Part shown: piece after piece, positions 29,106 to 37,848 of the stretch
How the letters are laid out: every line of letters begins with the position of its first letter
Numbering within the stretch: position 1 is the first letter of the stretch
Assembly: GCF_003412455.1 (NCBI RefSeq)
Contig: NZ_QTJU01000001.1
Coordinates: 434,001 to 498,000, forward strand
Direction of reading: 5' to 3'
DNA from: Deminuibacter soli
Lineage (GTDB): Bacteria; Bacteroidota; Bacteroidia; Chitinophagales; Chitinophagaceae
DNA: 64,000 nucleotides
The notes under the pieces: generated by a model
Told to the model about the DNA's origin: nothing
Seen by the model: only the letters and a program-made list of their open reading frames with translations
Databases searched by the model: none
Made by a program: the position numbers and the translations under genes

Positions 29106-29130
29106 AATGCACGGAGTTCATCCGTGCATT
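29106..29130 (+). terminator. Terminator of the reductase gene
   Basis: Arms AATGCACGGA and TCCGTGCATT, perfect 10-bp stem, A-rich before and T/A-rich after. Confidence 0.8.
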
Positions 29131-29159
29131 AATAATTCGCTCTTATAAAACCTCCGCTT

Positions 29160-29275
29160 CGATAATAAATCTTCGCTCCAATCGCTAACAGCTAAAAGCT
29201 ATCCGCTAATAGCTATTGCTGTAACTCGCTCCGATAAAGCTCGAAGCTCGTAGCTAGCAGCTCGAAGCCACCTCT
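29160..29275. repeat. AGCTCGAAGC / GCTAATAGCT-type low-complexity repeat
   Basis: Several short direct and inverted copies of the tetranucleotide AGCT with spacing 8-12 (CTAACAGCTAAAAGCTATCC, then GCTCGAAGCTCGTAGC). It sits between the reductase terminator and the convergent glyS stop. Confidence 0.5.
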
Positions 29276-30740
29276 ATTGTATGGCTGCCAGTACAATCTC
29301 TTTCACTTTGCTCATAGGAATACGTTCCTGCAGCATGCTGTCCCTGTGACGGATGGTTACGGTCTGGTCTTCCTTGGTCTGGTGATCAATGGTTACACAA
29401 AACGGCGTACCTACTGCATCCTGCCTGCGGTAGCGTTTACCGATGGCATCTTTTTCTTCGTAGAAACATTTGAATGAATATTTACAATCATTCATCAGTT
29501 CTGTTGCTATTTCAGGAAGACCGTCTTTTTTAGTGAGTGGCAGAATGGCCAGTTTGGTAGGCGCAATCTTCGCCGGTATATGCATTACGGTGCGGCTGTC
29601 AGTAGTACCGTCATCCTTGGTAATCATTTCCTCTTCGTAGGCTTCGCTCAGTATCAGCAGGAACATCCTGTCCAAACCAATAGAAGTTTCTACCACGTAC
29701 GGAATGTAGTTGCCGTAAGGCTTACCATTCTCGTCAAGGTCGTTATCAAAGTACTGCTGTTTCTTTTTGCTGTATTCCTGGTGGTTCTTCAGGTCAAAGT
29801 CAGTGCGGGAATGAATGCCTTCCACTTCTTTAAAGCCAAACGGGAATTCATACTCGATATCCAGTGCGGCATCGGCATAGTGCGCGAGTTTGGCGTGATC
29901 GTGGAAACGGTATTTTTCTTTAGCGATACCCAGGCTCAGGTGCCATTTCAGGCGTTCTTCTTTCCAGAAGTTGTACCATTCTTTCTGTGTGCCGGGGCGT
30001 ACAAAGAACTGCATTTCCATTTGTTCAAATTCGCGCATGCGGAAAATGAACTGGCGGGCCACAATCTCGTTACGGAAAGCCTTACCGGTTTGTGCAATGC
30101 CAAAAGGAATTTTCATACGTGCTGTTTTCTGCACGTTCAGGAAGTTCACGAAAATACCCTGGGCAGTTTCAGGGCGCAGGTAAATGGTATCTGCTTCTTC
30201 AGAAATAGAACCCAGCTTGGTATCGAACATCAGGTTAAACTGGCGGATCTCCGTCCAGTTGCAGGTACCGCTGATACCGCAGCTGATTTTGTTTGTTTCA
30301 ATCAGTTGTTTCAAACCGGCATAGTCATCCTTTGCCAGCAGCTGATCCATTTCAGCCAGCAGGTCACCGGCTTTTTTCTCGCCTTCATCACCCTGTTCTT
30401 TCAGTTTATCTGCAAACGCTTCAATCAGGTGATCTACCCGGTAGCGTTTTTTACTGTCCTTGTTATCAATCATCGGGTCGCTGAAATTATCAACGTGCCC
30501 GCTGGCCTTCCAGGTAGTGGGGTGCATAAAAATAGCAGCATCGATACCAACAATGTTATCGTGCAACTGCGTCATGCTTTTCCACCAGTAATCGCGGATG
30601 TTTTTCTTGAGCTCGCTCCCGTTGGGACCGTAATCATACACCGCACTTAAACCATCATAGATTTCACTGCTCGGAAATACAAAGCCATACTCTTTGGCAT
30701 GCGAAATAATCGCCTGGAATTTGTTTTCTTGAATACTCAT
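29274..30740 (-). CDS. glyS: Glycine-tRNA ligase (alpha2 type)
   Basis: A 488-residue class II aminoacyl-tRNA synthetase of the single-polypeptide (archaeal/eukaryal-like) type used by Bacteroidota. It has the N-terminal FVFPSSEIYDGLSAVYDYGPNG and motif 2 TGKAFRNEIVARQFIFRMREFEQ. The GIHSRTDFDLKNH insertion precedes motif 3 (ETSIGLDRMFL). The C-terminal anticodon-binding domain begins about residue 390 (APTKLAILPLTKKDG). Confidence 0.97.
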   Translation of the reverse strand: MSIQENKFQAIISHAKEYGFVFPSSEIYDGLSAVYDYGPNGSELKKNIRDYWWKSMTQLHDNIVGIDAAIFMHPTTWKASGHVDNFSDPMIDNKDSKKRYRVDHLIEAFADKLKEQGDEGEKKAGDLLAEMDQLLAKDDYAGLKQLIETNKISCGISGTCNWTEIRQFNLMFDTKLGSISEEADTIYLRPETAQGIFVNFLNVQKTARMKIPFGIAQTGKAFRNEIVARQFIFRMREFEQMEMQFFVRPGTQKEWYNFWKEERLKWHLSLGIAKEKYRFHDHAKLAHYADAALDIEYEFPFGFKEVEGIHSRTDFDLKNHQEYSKKKQQYFDNDLDENGKPYGNYIPYVVETSIGLDRMFLLILSEAYEEEMITKDDGTTDSRTVMHIPAKIAPTKLAILPLTKKDGLPEIATELMNDCKYSFKCFYEEKDAIGKRYRRQDAVGTPFCVTIDHQTKEDQTVTIRHRDSMLQERIPMSKVKEIVLAAIQ

Positions 30741-30798
30741 AGCAGCCGCAAAGATAGGCGTTTACCACACTTCTGCACCAACCTTTATCCCTGCTTTT

Positions 30799-31065
30799 TT
30801 AGCCGAAAATGCCCTTTACCAGGCGAAAGGCCGCCCAGAAATTCACCAGGTTGGCCAATAGCAAAATGATAGCTGCTGCCAGTACTACCGTGTTGATGGT
30901 TTTACTTTTCATATCAAATAAGGCCAGCAGCGCGCTCACCATACCGGCTGCAAACAGCACCGGTACGTCTTTCAACTGCGGGTGCCTGCTGCCCTGCCAC
31001 AATAGTATAAATGCCAGCAGGTAAGCAGCAAACAGCCAGATAGTTATTTTAAAATAGGGATTCAT
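30799..31065 (-). CDS. Small integral membrane protein
   Basis: An 88-residue protein with three hydrophobic segments (about residues 6-25, 38-55 and 58-80). The start at 31065 (MNPYFKITIW) is taken; the longer frame upstream has no coding character and overlaps the divergent promoter. Resembles small uncharacterised membrane proteins of Bacteroidota; function unknown. Confidence 0.6.
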   Translation of the reverse strand: MNPYFKITIWLFAAYLLAFILLWQGSRHPQLKDVPVLFAAGMVSALLALFDMKSKTINTVVLAAAIILLLANLVNFWAAFRLVKGIFG

Positions 31066-31147
31066 CGTATTTCCTAAATTTGTTAAAGAGGCACAGGTGT
31101 TTAAACGCGGGAAATCACTGCTAGTCTTACAAATAAAGTACCGCTTT

Positions 31148-31450
31148 ATGAAAAATAAACTAATCAAGCTCTTTAGCGTGGCCTTATTGCTTACAGCATT
31201 TGCAGTGAATGGTAATGCACAGCGTGTTTTTGTTTCCGTACGGCCCGCAGCACCGGTTATTGTACACCCGGCACAACCCTCACCAAGACATATATGGATA
31301 GAAGGCGAATATGTATGGCGTGGTAACAATTACATATACCAGCCCGGTTACTGGACGGTTCCCCCTCCCCGCTACCGCGTGTGGCACCCTGGTTACTGGC
31401 GCCAGACAAGAGGTGGCTGGTACTGGGTGCCAGGCTCATGGAGAAGATAG
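31148..31450 (+). CDS. YXWGXW repeat-containing secreted protein
   Basis: A 100-residue secreted protein. After a signal peptide (cleavage at VNGNAQ) the chain is dominated by Trp/Tyr/Gly/Pro motifs of the YXWGXW type (WIEGEYVW, YQPGYW, WHPGYW, WYWVPGSW). Function unknown; members are small envelope proteins. A terminator at 31484-31511 follows. Confidence 0.85.
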   Translation: MKNKLIKLFSVALLLTAFAVNGNAQRVFVSVRPAAPVIVHPAQPSPRHIWIEGEYVWRGNNYIYQPGYWTVPPPRYRVWHPGYWRQTRGGWYWVPGSWRR

Positions 31451-31483
31451 TTTAGTTTGAATAGTCTGATGTTTGCGTTTTGT

Positions 31484-31511
31484 AAGCCGGGTTATTATTG
31501 ATCCGGCTTTT
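31484..31511. terminator. Terminator shared by the YXWGXW gene and yihY
   Basis: Arms AAGCCGG (31484-31490) and CCGGCTT (31503-31509) with T run. It overlaps the 3' end of the convergent yihY gene. Confidence 0.75.
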
Positions 31512-32442
31512 TTTGCGCCCCTGCTTCACCGGGATCAACCAGGGTTTCTACTTCTATCTGCCGCACATATACCGCGTATTCGTTGGGATGAATATGCCGC
31601 CCTATGTAATGCGTATATGCCCTGGTAAACGCTGCGCCAAAGTATAAAATGGTAGCGGAATAGTATACCCATAACAGGATGATCACCACAGAGCCGGCAG
31701 CGCCGTAAGTGCTGCTCACCTTGCTTTTGGCAAGGTAATAGCCAATCCCGAACTTCCCGATCATAAACAACACCGCGGTGGTTAAAGCCCCTACCCACAC
31801 ATCTTTCCATTTCACCCGCGCATCGGGCAGTACTTTAAAAATAATCGCAAACAAAAAGCTGATGGTGGCAAAGGTGATGATGTAATTGATGATGTATGCT
31901 GTATGCAACTGCACCTGTGGCAGGTAATGGGTAAGATAATCAAACAGGGTATCGAGCAATGTATTTATTACCAGCGATACCAGTAAAATAAACCCGATGC
32001 CTATCACCATCGAAAAGCTCAATGCCCGGTTCAGCAGCATTTTTATCCAGCTCTTTTTCGGTTTGGTTTTCAAACACCAGATTACATTGATCGAATACTG
32101 AATCTCCGTAAAAACACCTGTGGCGGCCAATACCAGCGACACAATACCCACCACACTGGCCCAGGTAATATCGTGCGAAACAGTTGCATTGCGCAATACC
32201 ACCTGTATCTGCTGTGCGGCCTGTTCGCCCACAAAATCGCGTATCTGTTCATACACTGTGCCTTCTACCGCTTCATGCCCGTAAAACACATCGCACAGGC
32301 TGATGATCACGATTAACATGGGTGCCAGTGAAAAAATGGTGTAGTAGGCCAGCGCTGCGCTCATGCGCATCACGCGGTTATTGGAGAAATCGTTGATGGC
32401 CTGCCAGAATATTTTGCCGATGTCTTTTATGCCCAAACGCAT
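31495..32442 (-). CDS. YihY/BrkB family inner-membrane protein
   Basis: A 315-residue protein with six predicted membrane spans and the family blocks MRMSAALAYYTIFSLAPML and YGAAGSVVIILLWVYYSATILYFGAAFTRAY. Function of YihY is unresolved. It is the last of three tightly spaced minus-strand genes (dtd, MazG-like, yihY; gaps of about 50 bases). Confidence 0.92.
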   Translation of the reverse strand: MRLGIKDIGKIFWQAINDFSNNRVMRMSAALAYYTIFSLAPMLIVIISLCDVFYGHEAVEGTVYEQIRDFVGEQAAQQIQVVLRNATVSHDITWASVVGIVSLVLAATGVFTEIQYSINVIWCLKTKPKKSWIKMLLNRALSFSMVIGIGFILLVSLVINTLLDTLFDYLTHYLPQVQLHTAYIINYIITFATISFLFAIIFKVLPDARVKWKDVWVGALTTAVLFMIGKFGIGYYLAKSKVSSTYGAAGSVVIILLWVYYSATILYFGAAFTRAYTHYIGRHIHPNEYAVYVRQIEVETLVDPGEAGAQKKPDQ

Positions 32443-32492
32443 ATCACAGGTGCTTTAATTGCAGGCTTGCTGCAGTGGTACGGAATAAGGTG

Positions 32493-32819
32493 TTACAGTA
32501 ATTTCTCGTTGTTTCTGTGCCGGCTGGCATCACGTATATTCTTCTTCTCAAAGTTCTTTTCCAGCGCAGCAGTTAAATCAACACCGGTTTGGTTGGCCAG
32601 GCAAATCAATACCCACAATACATCTGCCATTTCATCGGCCAGCTCCCTGCCTTTGTCAGATTCTTTGAACGATTGCTCGCCATAAGTGCGCACCATCAGG
32701 CGCGATAACTCTCCCACTTCTTCCATTAATATGCCAAGATTGGTGAGCTCGCCAAAGTAACGCACACCTACTGTTTTAATCCATGTATCTACCTGCTGCT
32801 GTGCTTCCTGGATGGTCAT
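32493..32819 (-). CDS. MazG-like nucleotide pyrophosphohydrolase
   Basis: A 108-residue single-domain all-alpha NTP pyrophosphatase. The metal-binding pattern is MEEVGELSRL (about 31-40) and ELADEMADVLWVLI (about 59-72), the ExxE...ExxD arrangement. It hydrolyses non-canonical or damaged dNTPs. It sits between dtd and yihY. Confidence 0.9.
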   Translation of the reverse strand: MTIQEAQQQVDTWIKTVGVRYFGELTNLGILMEEVGELSRLMVRTYGEQSFKESDKGRELADEMADVLWVLICLANQTGVDLTAALEKNFEKKNIRDASRHRNNEKLL

Positions 32820-32870
32820 ACCGTATAGGTTAAGACCGCTAATATCGGTTCATTTTGCTGCATTTCACAA

Positions 32871-33323
32871 CTATTCCCTGTTCTTTGAATCAATAAAAAT
32901 AGTCACCGGCCCATCGTTCAGCAGCGACACTTTCATGTCTGCACCAAAAATGCCGGTCTGTATGGGTTTGCCCAGCTCCTGCTCCAGGCAGGCAATGGTT
33001 TTCTGGTACATGGGCACCGCAAAACCGGGTTTGCTGGCGCATATATACGATGGCCTGTTGCCCTTTTTAGTGCTGGCATGCAGCGTAAACTGGCTCACCA
33101 GCAATAGTTCGCCGCCGTCTTCCTTTACGCTTACATTCATTACCCCTGCAGCATCGTTGAAAATACGCAGGTTCACTATTTTGCTGCACAACCAGCTAAT
33201 GTCCTCTTCTGTATCTGCATCTTCTATGCCCACCAGCACCAGCAATCCTTTTGCTATGGCACCTGTTTGCTGCTCATCTACCACAACCGATGCCGAGGTT
33301 ACCCGTTGAATAATCACGCGCAT
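32871..33323 (-). CDS. dtd: D-aminoacyl-tRNA deacylase
   Basis: A 150-residue enzyme that releases D-amino acids and mischarged glycine from tRNA. It has the two signatures of the family: SQFTLHASTKKGNRPSY (about 77-93) and NDGPVT at the C-terminal side (about 135-140). N-terminal MRVIIQRVTSASV is typical. First gene of a three-gene minus-strand unit, divergent from arfB. Confidence 0.96.
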   Translation of the reverse strand: MRVIIQRVTSASVVVDEQQTGAIAKGLLVLVGIEDADTEEDISWLCSKIVNLRIFNDAAGVMNVSVKEDGGELLLVSQFTLHASTKKGNRPSYICASKPGFAVPMYQKTIACLEQELGKPIQTGIFGADMKVSLLNDGPVTIFIDSKNRE

Positions 33324-33394
33324 AACAATAATTTTTCAATACCCGGCACACTGCCTGGCAGGCTGCGCCGGTTTCTGTTCCGTATCTTTATGCA

Positions 33395-33802
33395 ATGAAG
33401 ATAGACATATCCCCCGAAATCAGTTTTCAAACCGCACGCAGCGGCGGCAAGGGCGGACAGCATGTAAACAAGGTAGAAACCATGGTGGAAGGCCGCTGGT
33501 ATATTGCCACATCGGCCCTCGTGAGCGACTGGCAAAAACAGGTGCTCACCGAAAAACTGGCCAACCGCATTAACAGCGAAGGTGCGCTGCTGGTTAAATC
33601 GCAGGCCGAACGCACCCAGCTTGGCAATAAGGAAACCGTGCTGCGCAAAATGAACCTGCTGGTGAACCAGGCACTCGAAAAAAAGAAAAGCCGCATCGCC
33701 ACCAAACCTACCAAAGCCTCCAAAGAACGCCGCATTGAAAGCAAAAAGAAAGACAGCGCCCGCAAGGAAGGCCGCAAAAAAGGCAATTGGCTGAACGGGT
33801 AA
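33395..33802 (+). CDS. arfB: Alternative ribosome-rescue hydrolase ArfB
   Basis: A 135-residue peptidyl-tRNA hydrolase that frees stalled ribosomes. The GGQ catalytic motif is in ARSGGKGGQHVNK (residues about 14-26). The basic C-terminal tail (KKKDSARKEGRKKGN) inserts into the mRNA channel in known members. Divergent from dtd. Confidence 0.93.
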   Translation: MKIDISPEISFQTARSGGKGGQHVNKVETMVEGRWYIATSALVSDWQKQVLTEKLANRINSEGALLVKSQAERTQLGNKETVLRKMNLLVNQALEKKKSRIATKPTKASKERRIESKKKDSARKEGRKKGNWLNG

Positions 33803-33875
33803 ACACCGCGCAGGCTTTTTGTTAAATGGTGTTTTACCACTGCCGGCCGGTGTGTTAACAGAACTTTCAATCCCT

Positions 33876-33883
33876 TACTTTTG
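33876..33883 (+). promoter_or_regulatory. Promoter -7 element of the flippase gene
   Basis: TACTTTTG fits TAnnTTTG. Transcription would start about 10 bases before the TTG start codon at 33901, giving a very short leader. Confidence 0.55.
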
Positions 33884-33900
33884 AACAAAATCGACAGGAT

Positions 33901-35436
33901 TTGAGCAGCATCAAAAAATTAGCGAGCCAAACAGTGTACTACGGGTTAAGTAACATTCTGAGCAAACTGCTCAATTATTGTTTAACCCCCTTTTACCTGG
34001 GCGTATTATCTAAAACGGCATTTGGTGAAATGAGCAATGTGTTTGCCTGTATCCCTTTTGCCAACATCATCTTAACCTACGGCATGGAAACGGCCTTTTT
34101 CCGTTTCGCCAAAAAAGAAAACGCCACCAGCGTACTAAGCACTTCCACCATATCCCTGCTTTGTTCTACGCTGTTAAGCCTGCTGCTGTTTATGCTGCTG
34201 AAAGGCGCAGTGCTGGGCTCTTATACGGGCCAGTTATCCGGCCTGGCTGGTCATGGTGATTCGTACAACTACATCATTTTTATCATGGCTTTCGATACGC
34301 TCTCGGCCATTCCGTTTGCCCAGCTGCGTCTTGAAGAAAGGCCATTGCGGTATGCCGCCATCCGCGTTGCAGGTGTGGCCACAACTGTATTCTTTAATAT
34401 CTTTTTCCTGACCATTTGTCCCATGCTGCACCACAAGGGCATGCACTTTTTTCCTGATGTAAACAACAGCAGCAACCCACTGGGTTATGTATACCTCAGC
34501 TATATGCTGGGCAGCGGCATTACTTTATTGCTGTTTATTCCGCAGATAGCACGTATTAAATGGCAGGCAGATGCCAACCTCTGGAAAAATATGGTGAAAT
34601 ACGCGCTGCCACTGGTTATTGTGGGCATGGCTGGTATGGTGAACGAGGTGTTTGACCGTGCCTGGTTTCTGCCGCAGTTTTTACCCGGCAACAGCATGAC
34701 GGAGAAAAAAGAAACCATCGCCCTGTACAGCGCCAACTATAAACTCTCGATACTCATTACCATGTTTATCCAGGCGTTTAAGCTGGGTGCAGAACCTTTT
34801 TTCTTTAAACAGGCAGAAGGCGATAACCCGCAGAAAATGTATGCCCGCATCATGAAACTGTTTGTAGTGATGCTGTGTTTTATGTTCCTGTTTGTAGGCC
34901 TGTTTCTGAACGTATGGAAGATATTTTTACGCCAGCCCTTCTACTACCAGGGATTGCGCATTGTACCCATACTGCTTATGGCCAATATGTTTCTCGGCAT
35001 TTACTACAACCTTACCATTTGGTTTAAACTCACCGACCGCACCCGCACCGGCGCCATTATCACAGTAGTTACAGCCGGTCTTGCCTTCGTGTTCAACTAC
35101 TGGTGGATACCCATTATGGGTTACTACGGCGCCGCACTGGCTACCATGGTTTGCTACTTTATACAGATGGCAGTGTGTTACATATGGGGACAGAAATACT
35201 ATCCCATTCCCTACCACCTGCCACGCATTGTAAGCTACATGGGTATTGCGTTTGCAACCTATTATGTGTTCACTTTTATCAATACCCATTTTATTACACC
35301 GGGTGATATTTATGCAGCCAAACCCATGTCGTTACTCGTGGGTTTACTGTTTTTTGCTGCATACGCCGCGTTTATACTAAAGATGGAAAAACGTGAATTT
35401 GCACGCCTGCCCATTATTGGTAAATACTTAAGATAA
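33901..35436 (+). CDS. Polysaccharide flippase (MATE/MurJ-like superfamily)
   Basis: A 511-residue protein with 12-14 membrane spans, of the oligosaccharide flippase/polysaccharide biosynthesis family that moves lipid-linked glycans across the inner membrane. The N-terminal SQTVYYGLSNILSKLLNYCLTPFY block is characteristic. The start is TTG at 33901; no ATG lies nearby that would keep the first helix. No glycosyltransferases are adjacent. Confidence 0.87.
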   Translation: MSSIKKLASQTVYYGLSNILSKLLNYCLTPFYLGVLSKTAFGEMSNVFACIPFANIILTYGMETAFFRFAKKENATSVLSTSTISLLCSTLLSLLLFMLLKGAVLGSYTGQLSGLAGHGDSYNYIIFIMAFDTLSAIPFAQLRLEERPLRYAAIRVAGVATTVFFNIFFLTICPMLHHKGMHFFPDVNNSSNPLGYVYLSYMLGSGITLLLFIPQIARIKWQADANLWKNMVKYALPLVIVGMAGMVNEVFDRAWFLPQFLPGNSMTEKKETIALYSANYKLSILITMFIQAFKLGAEPFFFKQAEGDNPQKMYARIMKLFVVMLCFMFLFVGLFLNVWKIFLRQPFYYQGLRIVPILLMANMFLGIYYNLTIWFKLTDRTRTGAIITVVTAGLAFVFNYWWIPIMGYYGAALATMVCYFIQMAVCYIWGQKYYPIPYHLPRIVSYMGIAFATYYVFTFINTHFITPGDIYAAKPMSLLVGLLFFAAYAAFILKMEKREFARLPIIGKYLR

Positions 35437-35447
35437 TCGTTATACTA

Positions 35448-35471
35448 CCGGTGGCGGCTCCCCACCGCCAC
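35448..35471 (+). terminator. Hairpin after the flippase gene
   Basis: GGTGGCGG and CCGCCACC arms around CTCCCCA, strong stem but no clear T run. Confidence 0.45.
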
Positions 35472-35579
35472 CGCATAACGGGTCAAACGCGCATCCCGCC
35501 TCACTTCTAACCGCCCCGGCAGTTCTGGTACGTATTTTGGTTTTTATACACCAAACTATTGTATAACAAACTTCCCTGC

Positions 35580-36770
35580 ATGAAACGTCTATTGCTTTCC
35601 TATGCTGCCCTGTGGCTTGCACTCGGGGCTTTTGCACAAAACACTGATACCGTAAGTGACAAACAACTGAAGGACAGGGTGTTGAACGAAATACAAACCA
35701 GCTTCGACAAGCGCAACAAACTGCTCGATTCTACCGTGTTTCACCTCGATGAACGCGTGAACGTATTGGACAAATCCATCAAGGATTCCAAAGACGTAAA
35801 AGAAAAGGCCGACAAACTGCTGCAACGTGTGCAGATACTGGAAGACAAGCAGAAAGCCATTGATCAGAATGAACTGAATATTTTCCAGGCCAACTACCAA
35901 AGCGCTGTGGTTAACCTTGTATCTATGGACAGGGAGATAAAACCGCTCGTGCTTTTCAATTCTACCAAAGAATTCTTCGGCTCTCTCAGCGAGGCAGGCA
36001 ACCCGCTGAATTACCCGGGGTTTAAAGAATGGTACCAATCCTTCAACAATTACCTGCAGAAGAATAAAACACAAAGCCCCATGCTGGCCGTAACATCTAA
36101 CCTGCTCACGTTTACCGGCGATGTAAGTAAAGGCGTACCGCTTACCGGGCCTATCACTTCGGCACTTTTCTCCAGTATGACCAGTTACATCGATAACATT
36201 GGCAAAAAAGAAAAAGACCTGAAGGCGCAGAGCGAAAAAATGATGACGCTCACCATGAAGATCAGCCAGTTTGACTACGACAAAGACCAGATAGAACACG
36301 AATGGGAAACTATTACGAAGGAACTGAAAGACCTGCAGAAAAAATACGACCAGTCCATCGCCGATAACCTCGGCATTCTCAAAATAAACAATGCCGATTT
36401 CGGTGCCAGTTTCTCTAAGGAAAACGATGCAGAAAAGCGCTACCAGTACCTTACCAGTATGCGGCAGAAAGCAGCTGATTTTGTCGCTGCTGAGCGTGCC
36501 GGCAATCCCAAGGAATGGAAACAGAAGATATTCTTCCAGATGAATGCCGTGCAGTCGCTGAAACTGCGTTTTGGTCAAATCACGTTCCGCATCAGCGAGA
36601 ACATTGTCAAATATGCTGACCTCTTTACCAAATACCGCAACGATGAACAGCTGGGCGGCAAGGTAAAAGACCTTGAATTAAAACTGAAAGACCTCCAGGA
36701 AACGTTTGACAAAACCTTCGATCCGCTGGATTACATCAATTCCGCGTCAAAAATGTACAAGGTGAGTTAG
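35580..36770 (+). CDS. Secreted coiled-coil protein of unknown function
   Basis: A 396-residue protein with a signal peptide (ATG at 35580, cleavage near GAFAQ). It is almost wholly helical, with long heptad-like coiled-coil stretches (about residues 40-110 and 200-260, and again near the C-terminus). Asn and Gln are frequent and no enzyme motif is visible. Likely periplasmic. I do not recognise the family. Confidence 0.7.
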   Translation: MKRLLLSYAALWLALGAFAQNTDTVSDKQLKDRVLNEIQTSFDKRNKLLDSTVFHLDERVNVLDKSIKDSKDVKEKADKLLQRVQILEDKQKAIDQNELNIFQANYQSAVVNLVSMDREIKPLVLFNSTKEFFGSLSEAGNPLNYPGFKEWYQSFNNYLQKNKTQSPMLAVTSNLLTFTGDVSKGVPLTGPITSALFSSMTSYIDNIGKKEKDLKAQSEKMMTLTMKISQFDYDKDQIEHEWETITKELKDLQKKYDQSIADNLGILKINNADFGASFSKENDAEKRYQYLTSMRQKAADFVAAERAGNPKEWKQKIFFQMNAVQSLKLRFGQITFRISENIVKYADLFTKYRNDEQLGGKVKDLELKLKDLQETFDKTFDPLDYINSASKMYKVS

Positions 36771-36858
36771 CGGGCGCGTAGCTTATAACTGTCAGCCTTT
36801 AATCCCGGATCATGATTCGCCGGCTAAAAATTTTCTTTACAATTTAACCCCACTCCCC

Positions 36859-36866
36859 TACTTTTG
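36859..36866 (+). promoter_or_regulatory. Promoter -7 element of tRNA-Leu
   Basis: TACTTTTG, about 90 bases upstream of the tRNA. The transcript would include the palindromic tRNA half-copy at 36907-36946. Confidence 0.6.
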
Positions 36867-36906
36867 CACCCCACTACTTGATGAGACAATTGACTTTAAC
36901 ATGGAT

Positions 36907-36946
36907 GTGGCGAAATTGGTAGCACTACGCTACCGGTTTTCGCCAC
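36907..36946 (+). repeat. Palindromic half-copy of tRNA-Leu 5' region
   Basis: The left arm GTGGCGAAA then GGTAGC repeats almost exactly the D-arm side of the tRNA-Leu just downstream (GTGGCGAAATTGG). The right arm GCTACC then TTTCGCCAC is its inverse complement, giving a stem of 15 pairs with small bulges and the loop ACTAC. It cannot be a tRNA because no anticodon or T-arm follows. Confidence 0.8.
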
Positions 36947-36955
36947 TCCGAATCT

Positions 36956-37037
36956 GCGGGCGTGGCGAAATTGGCAGACGCAACAGACTTAGGATCTGTC
37001 GCCGCGAGGCGTGTAGGTTCGACCCCTATCGCCCGCA
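36956..37037 (+). tRNA. tRNA-Leu (anticodon TAG)
   Basis: An 82-base class II tRNA. The acceptor stem is GCGGGCG with CGCCCGC. The anticodon loop is CTTAGGA with anticodon TAG, and the long variable arm is CGCC-GCGA-GGCG. The T-loop is GTTCGAC and the discriminator base A. CCA is not encoded. Confidence 0.95.
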
Positions 37038-37040
37038 CTT

Positions 37041-37066
37041 GAGGGGATCTTTCGATCCCCTCTTTC
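37041..37066 (+). terminator. tRNA-Leu terminator
   Basis: Arms GAGGGGATC (37041-37049) and GATCCCCTC (37054-37062), then T-rich. Confidence 0.9.
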
Positions 37067-37071
37067 ATTTA

Positions 37072-37410
37072 TATCTAAGAATAATAATCCCTTTGAACTA
37101 ATTTTCTGATAGTTATGCATTAAAAAATCTAATGCGGTCGGGGTTCGATAACTACTGTTTTTATAGTATGATTGCTATCGAACCCCTGATTTATCAGCGT
37201 ATGCTTCTGCATAATGGTAGCCCCTTCGTATATGCTTTTTAAGTCAGTCAGTCTATCCACATTCTTCATCAGAACCCGGTAAATATCTTCCTCTTGCCTG
37301 CTAAGCCTATCCACCTGGCTGGAAAGAGATGCCTGCGTCCGGGTCAGGTCGTTGTACCAGCGTTGATAGGTATCGTGCGTTATCAAATTTTTTATTCGCG
37401 CCTGTAATTC
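37072..37410 (-). pseudogene. C-terminal remnant of a serine recombinase
   Basis: On the minus strand, EELQARIKNLITHDTYQRW and a coiled-coil segment (SQVDRLSRQEEDIYRVLMKN, then LTDLKSIYEGATIMQKHTL) match the C-terminal region of large Bacteroidota serine recombinases. After GFDSN the frame breaks. One base out of frame it continues into the expected tail YYKNSSYRTPTA, ...MHN, SSKGLLFLD, which runs into the tRNA-Leu terminator. The catalytic N-terminal domain is missing. This is a decayed integrase. Confidence 0.72.
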
Positions 37411-37454
37411 CTCACCTCCGGTGATAGTGCATAGGAACTTTGTCCCCCATGCGG

Positions 37455-37640
37455 TTAAGCTCCTGCAAAAAATCCTTGTTTTCTTTTGAGGGATGCAGCT
37501 CTTTTCGCTAAATCAAACAGGTTACCGCTTTGACCGGTGCCGAAATCTTTCCAGGTGTTCTTGATTATATCTACACTGAAGAACGCTGTACTCTCCAAAT
37601 GTTTTATCGGTGAAATATATTTTCTAATTTGGCTGTTCAC
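37455..37640 (-). pseudogene. Remnant of a mobile-element primase (CHC2 zinc-finger region)
   Basis: The 61-codon frame reads KHLESTAFFSVDIIKNTWKD then FGTGQSGNLFDLAKR. This is the conserved segment just after the CHC2 zinc finger in toprim primases of conjugative and mobilisable Bacteroidota elements. The zinc cysteines and the toprim domain are absent, so only a fragment survives. Same strand as the recombinase remnant. Confidence 0.55.
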
Positions 37641-37748
37641 TTACATTCAGTTTGCGCCTGAATACACCAGCAGGGCAGATTTAAATCAGAGATTCAAGGC
37701 GCTCAAATCAAGCTTTACAGCAATTCCGAAAATGAAAGGAAAACTACC

Positions 37749-37763
37749 GGTATAACGTATACC
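37749..37763. repeat. Short palindrome in the island
   Basis: GGTATA-acg-TATACC. No assignable function. Confidence 0.4.
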
Positions 37764-37848
37764 AGATGATAGAATAAAATGAGTGATTTCACGGGTATAA
37801 AAGTTTGAAGTACCTGCTATCTTTAGCAGCATAAAAGCAAAACTAACT

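Noticed and set aside
29580-30650. 356-codon open frame opposite glyS
   Set aside because: Antisense shadow; glyS is certain and the protein has no recognisable features.
30799-31329. 176-residue version of the small membrane protein
   Set aside because: First 88 codons overlap the divergent YXWGXW gene and its signal peptide in the opposite strand.
35589-36578. 329-codon open frame opposite the secreted coiled-coil gene
   Set aside because: Antisense shadow; the plus strand has the signal peptide.
36907-36946. Second tRNA gene
   Set aside because: Only the D-arm part is present, followed by its inverse complement; no anticodon arm, variable arm or T arm.
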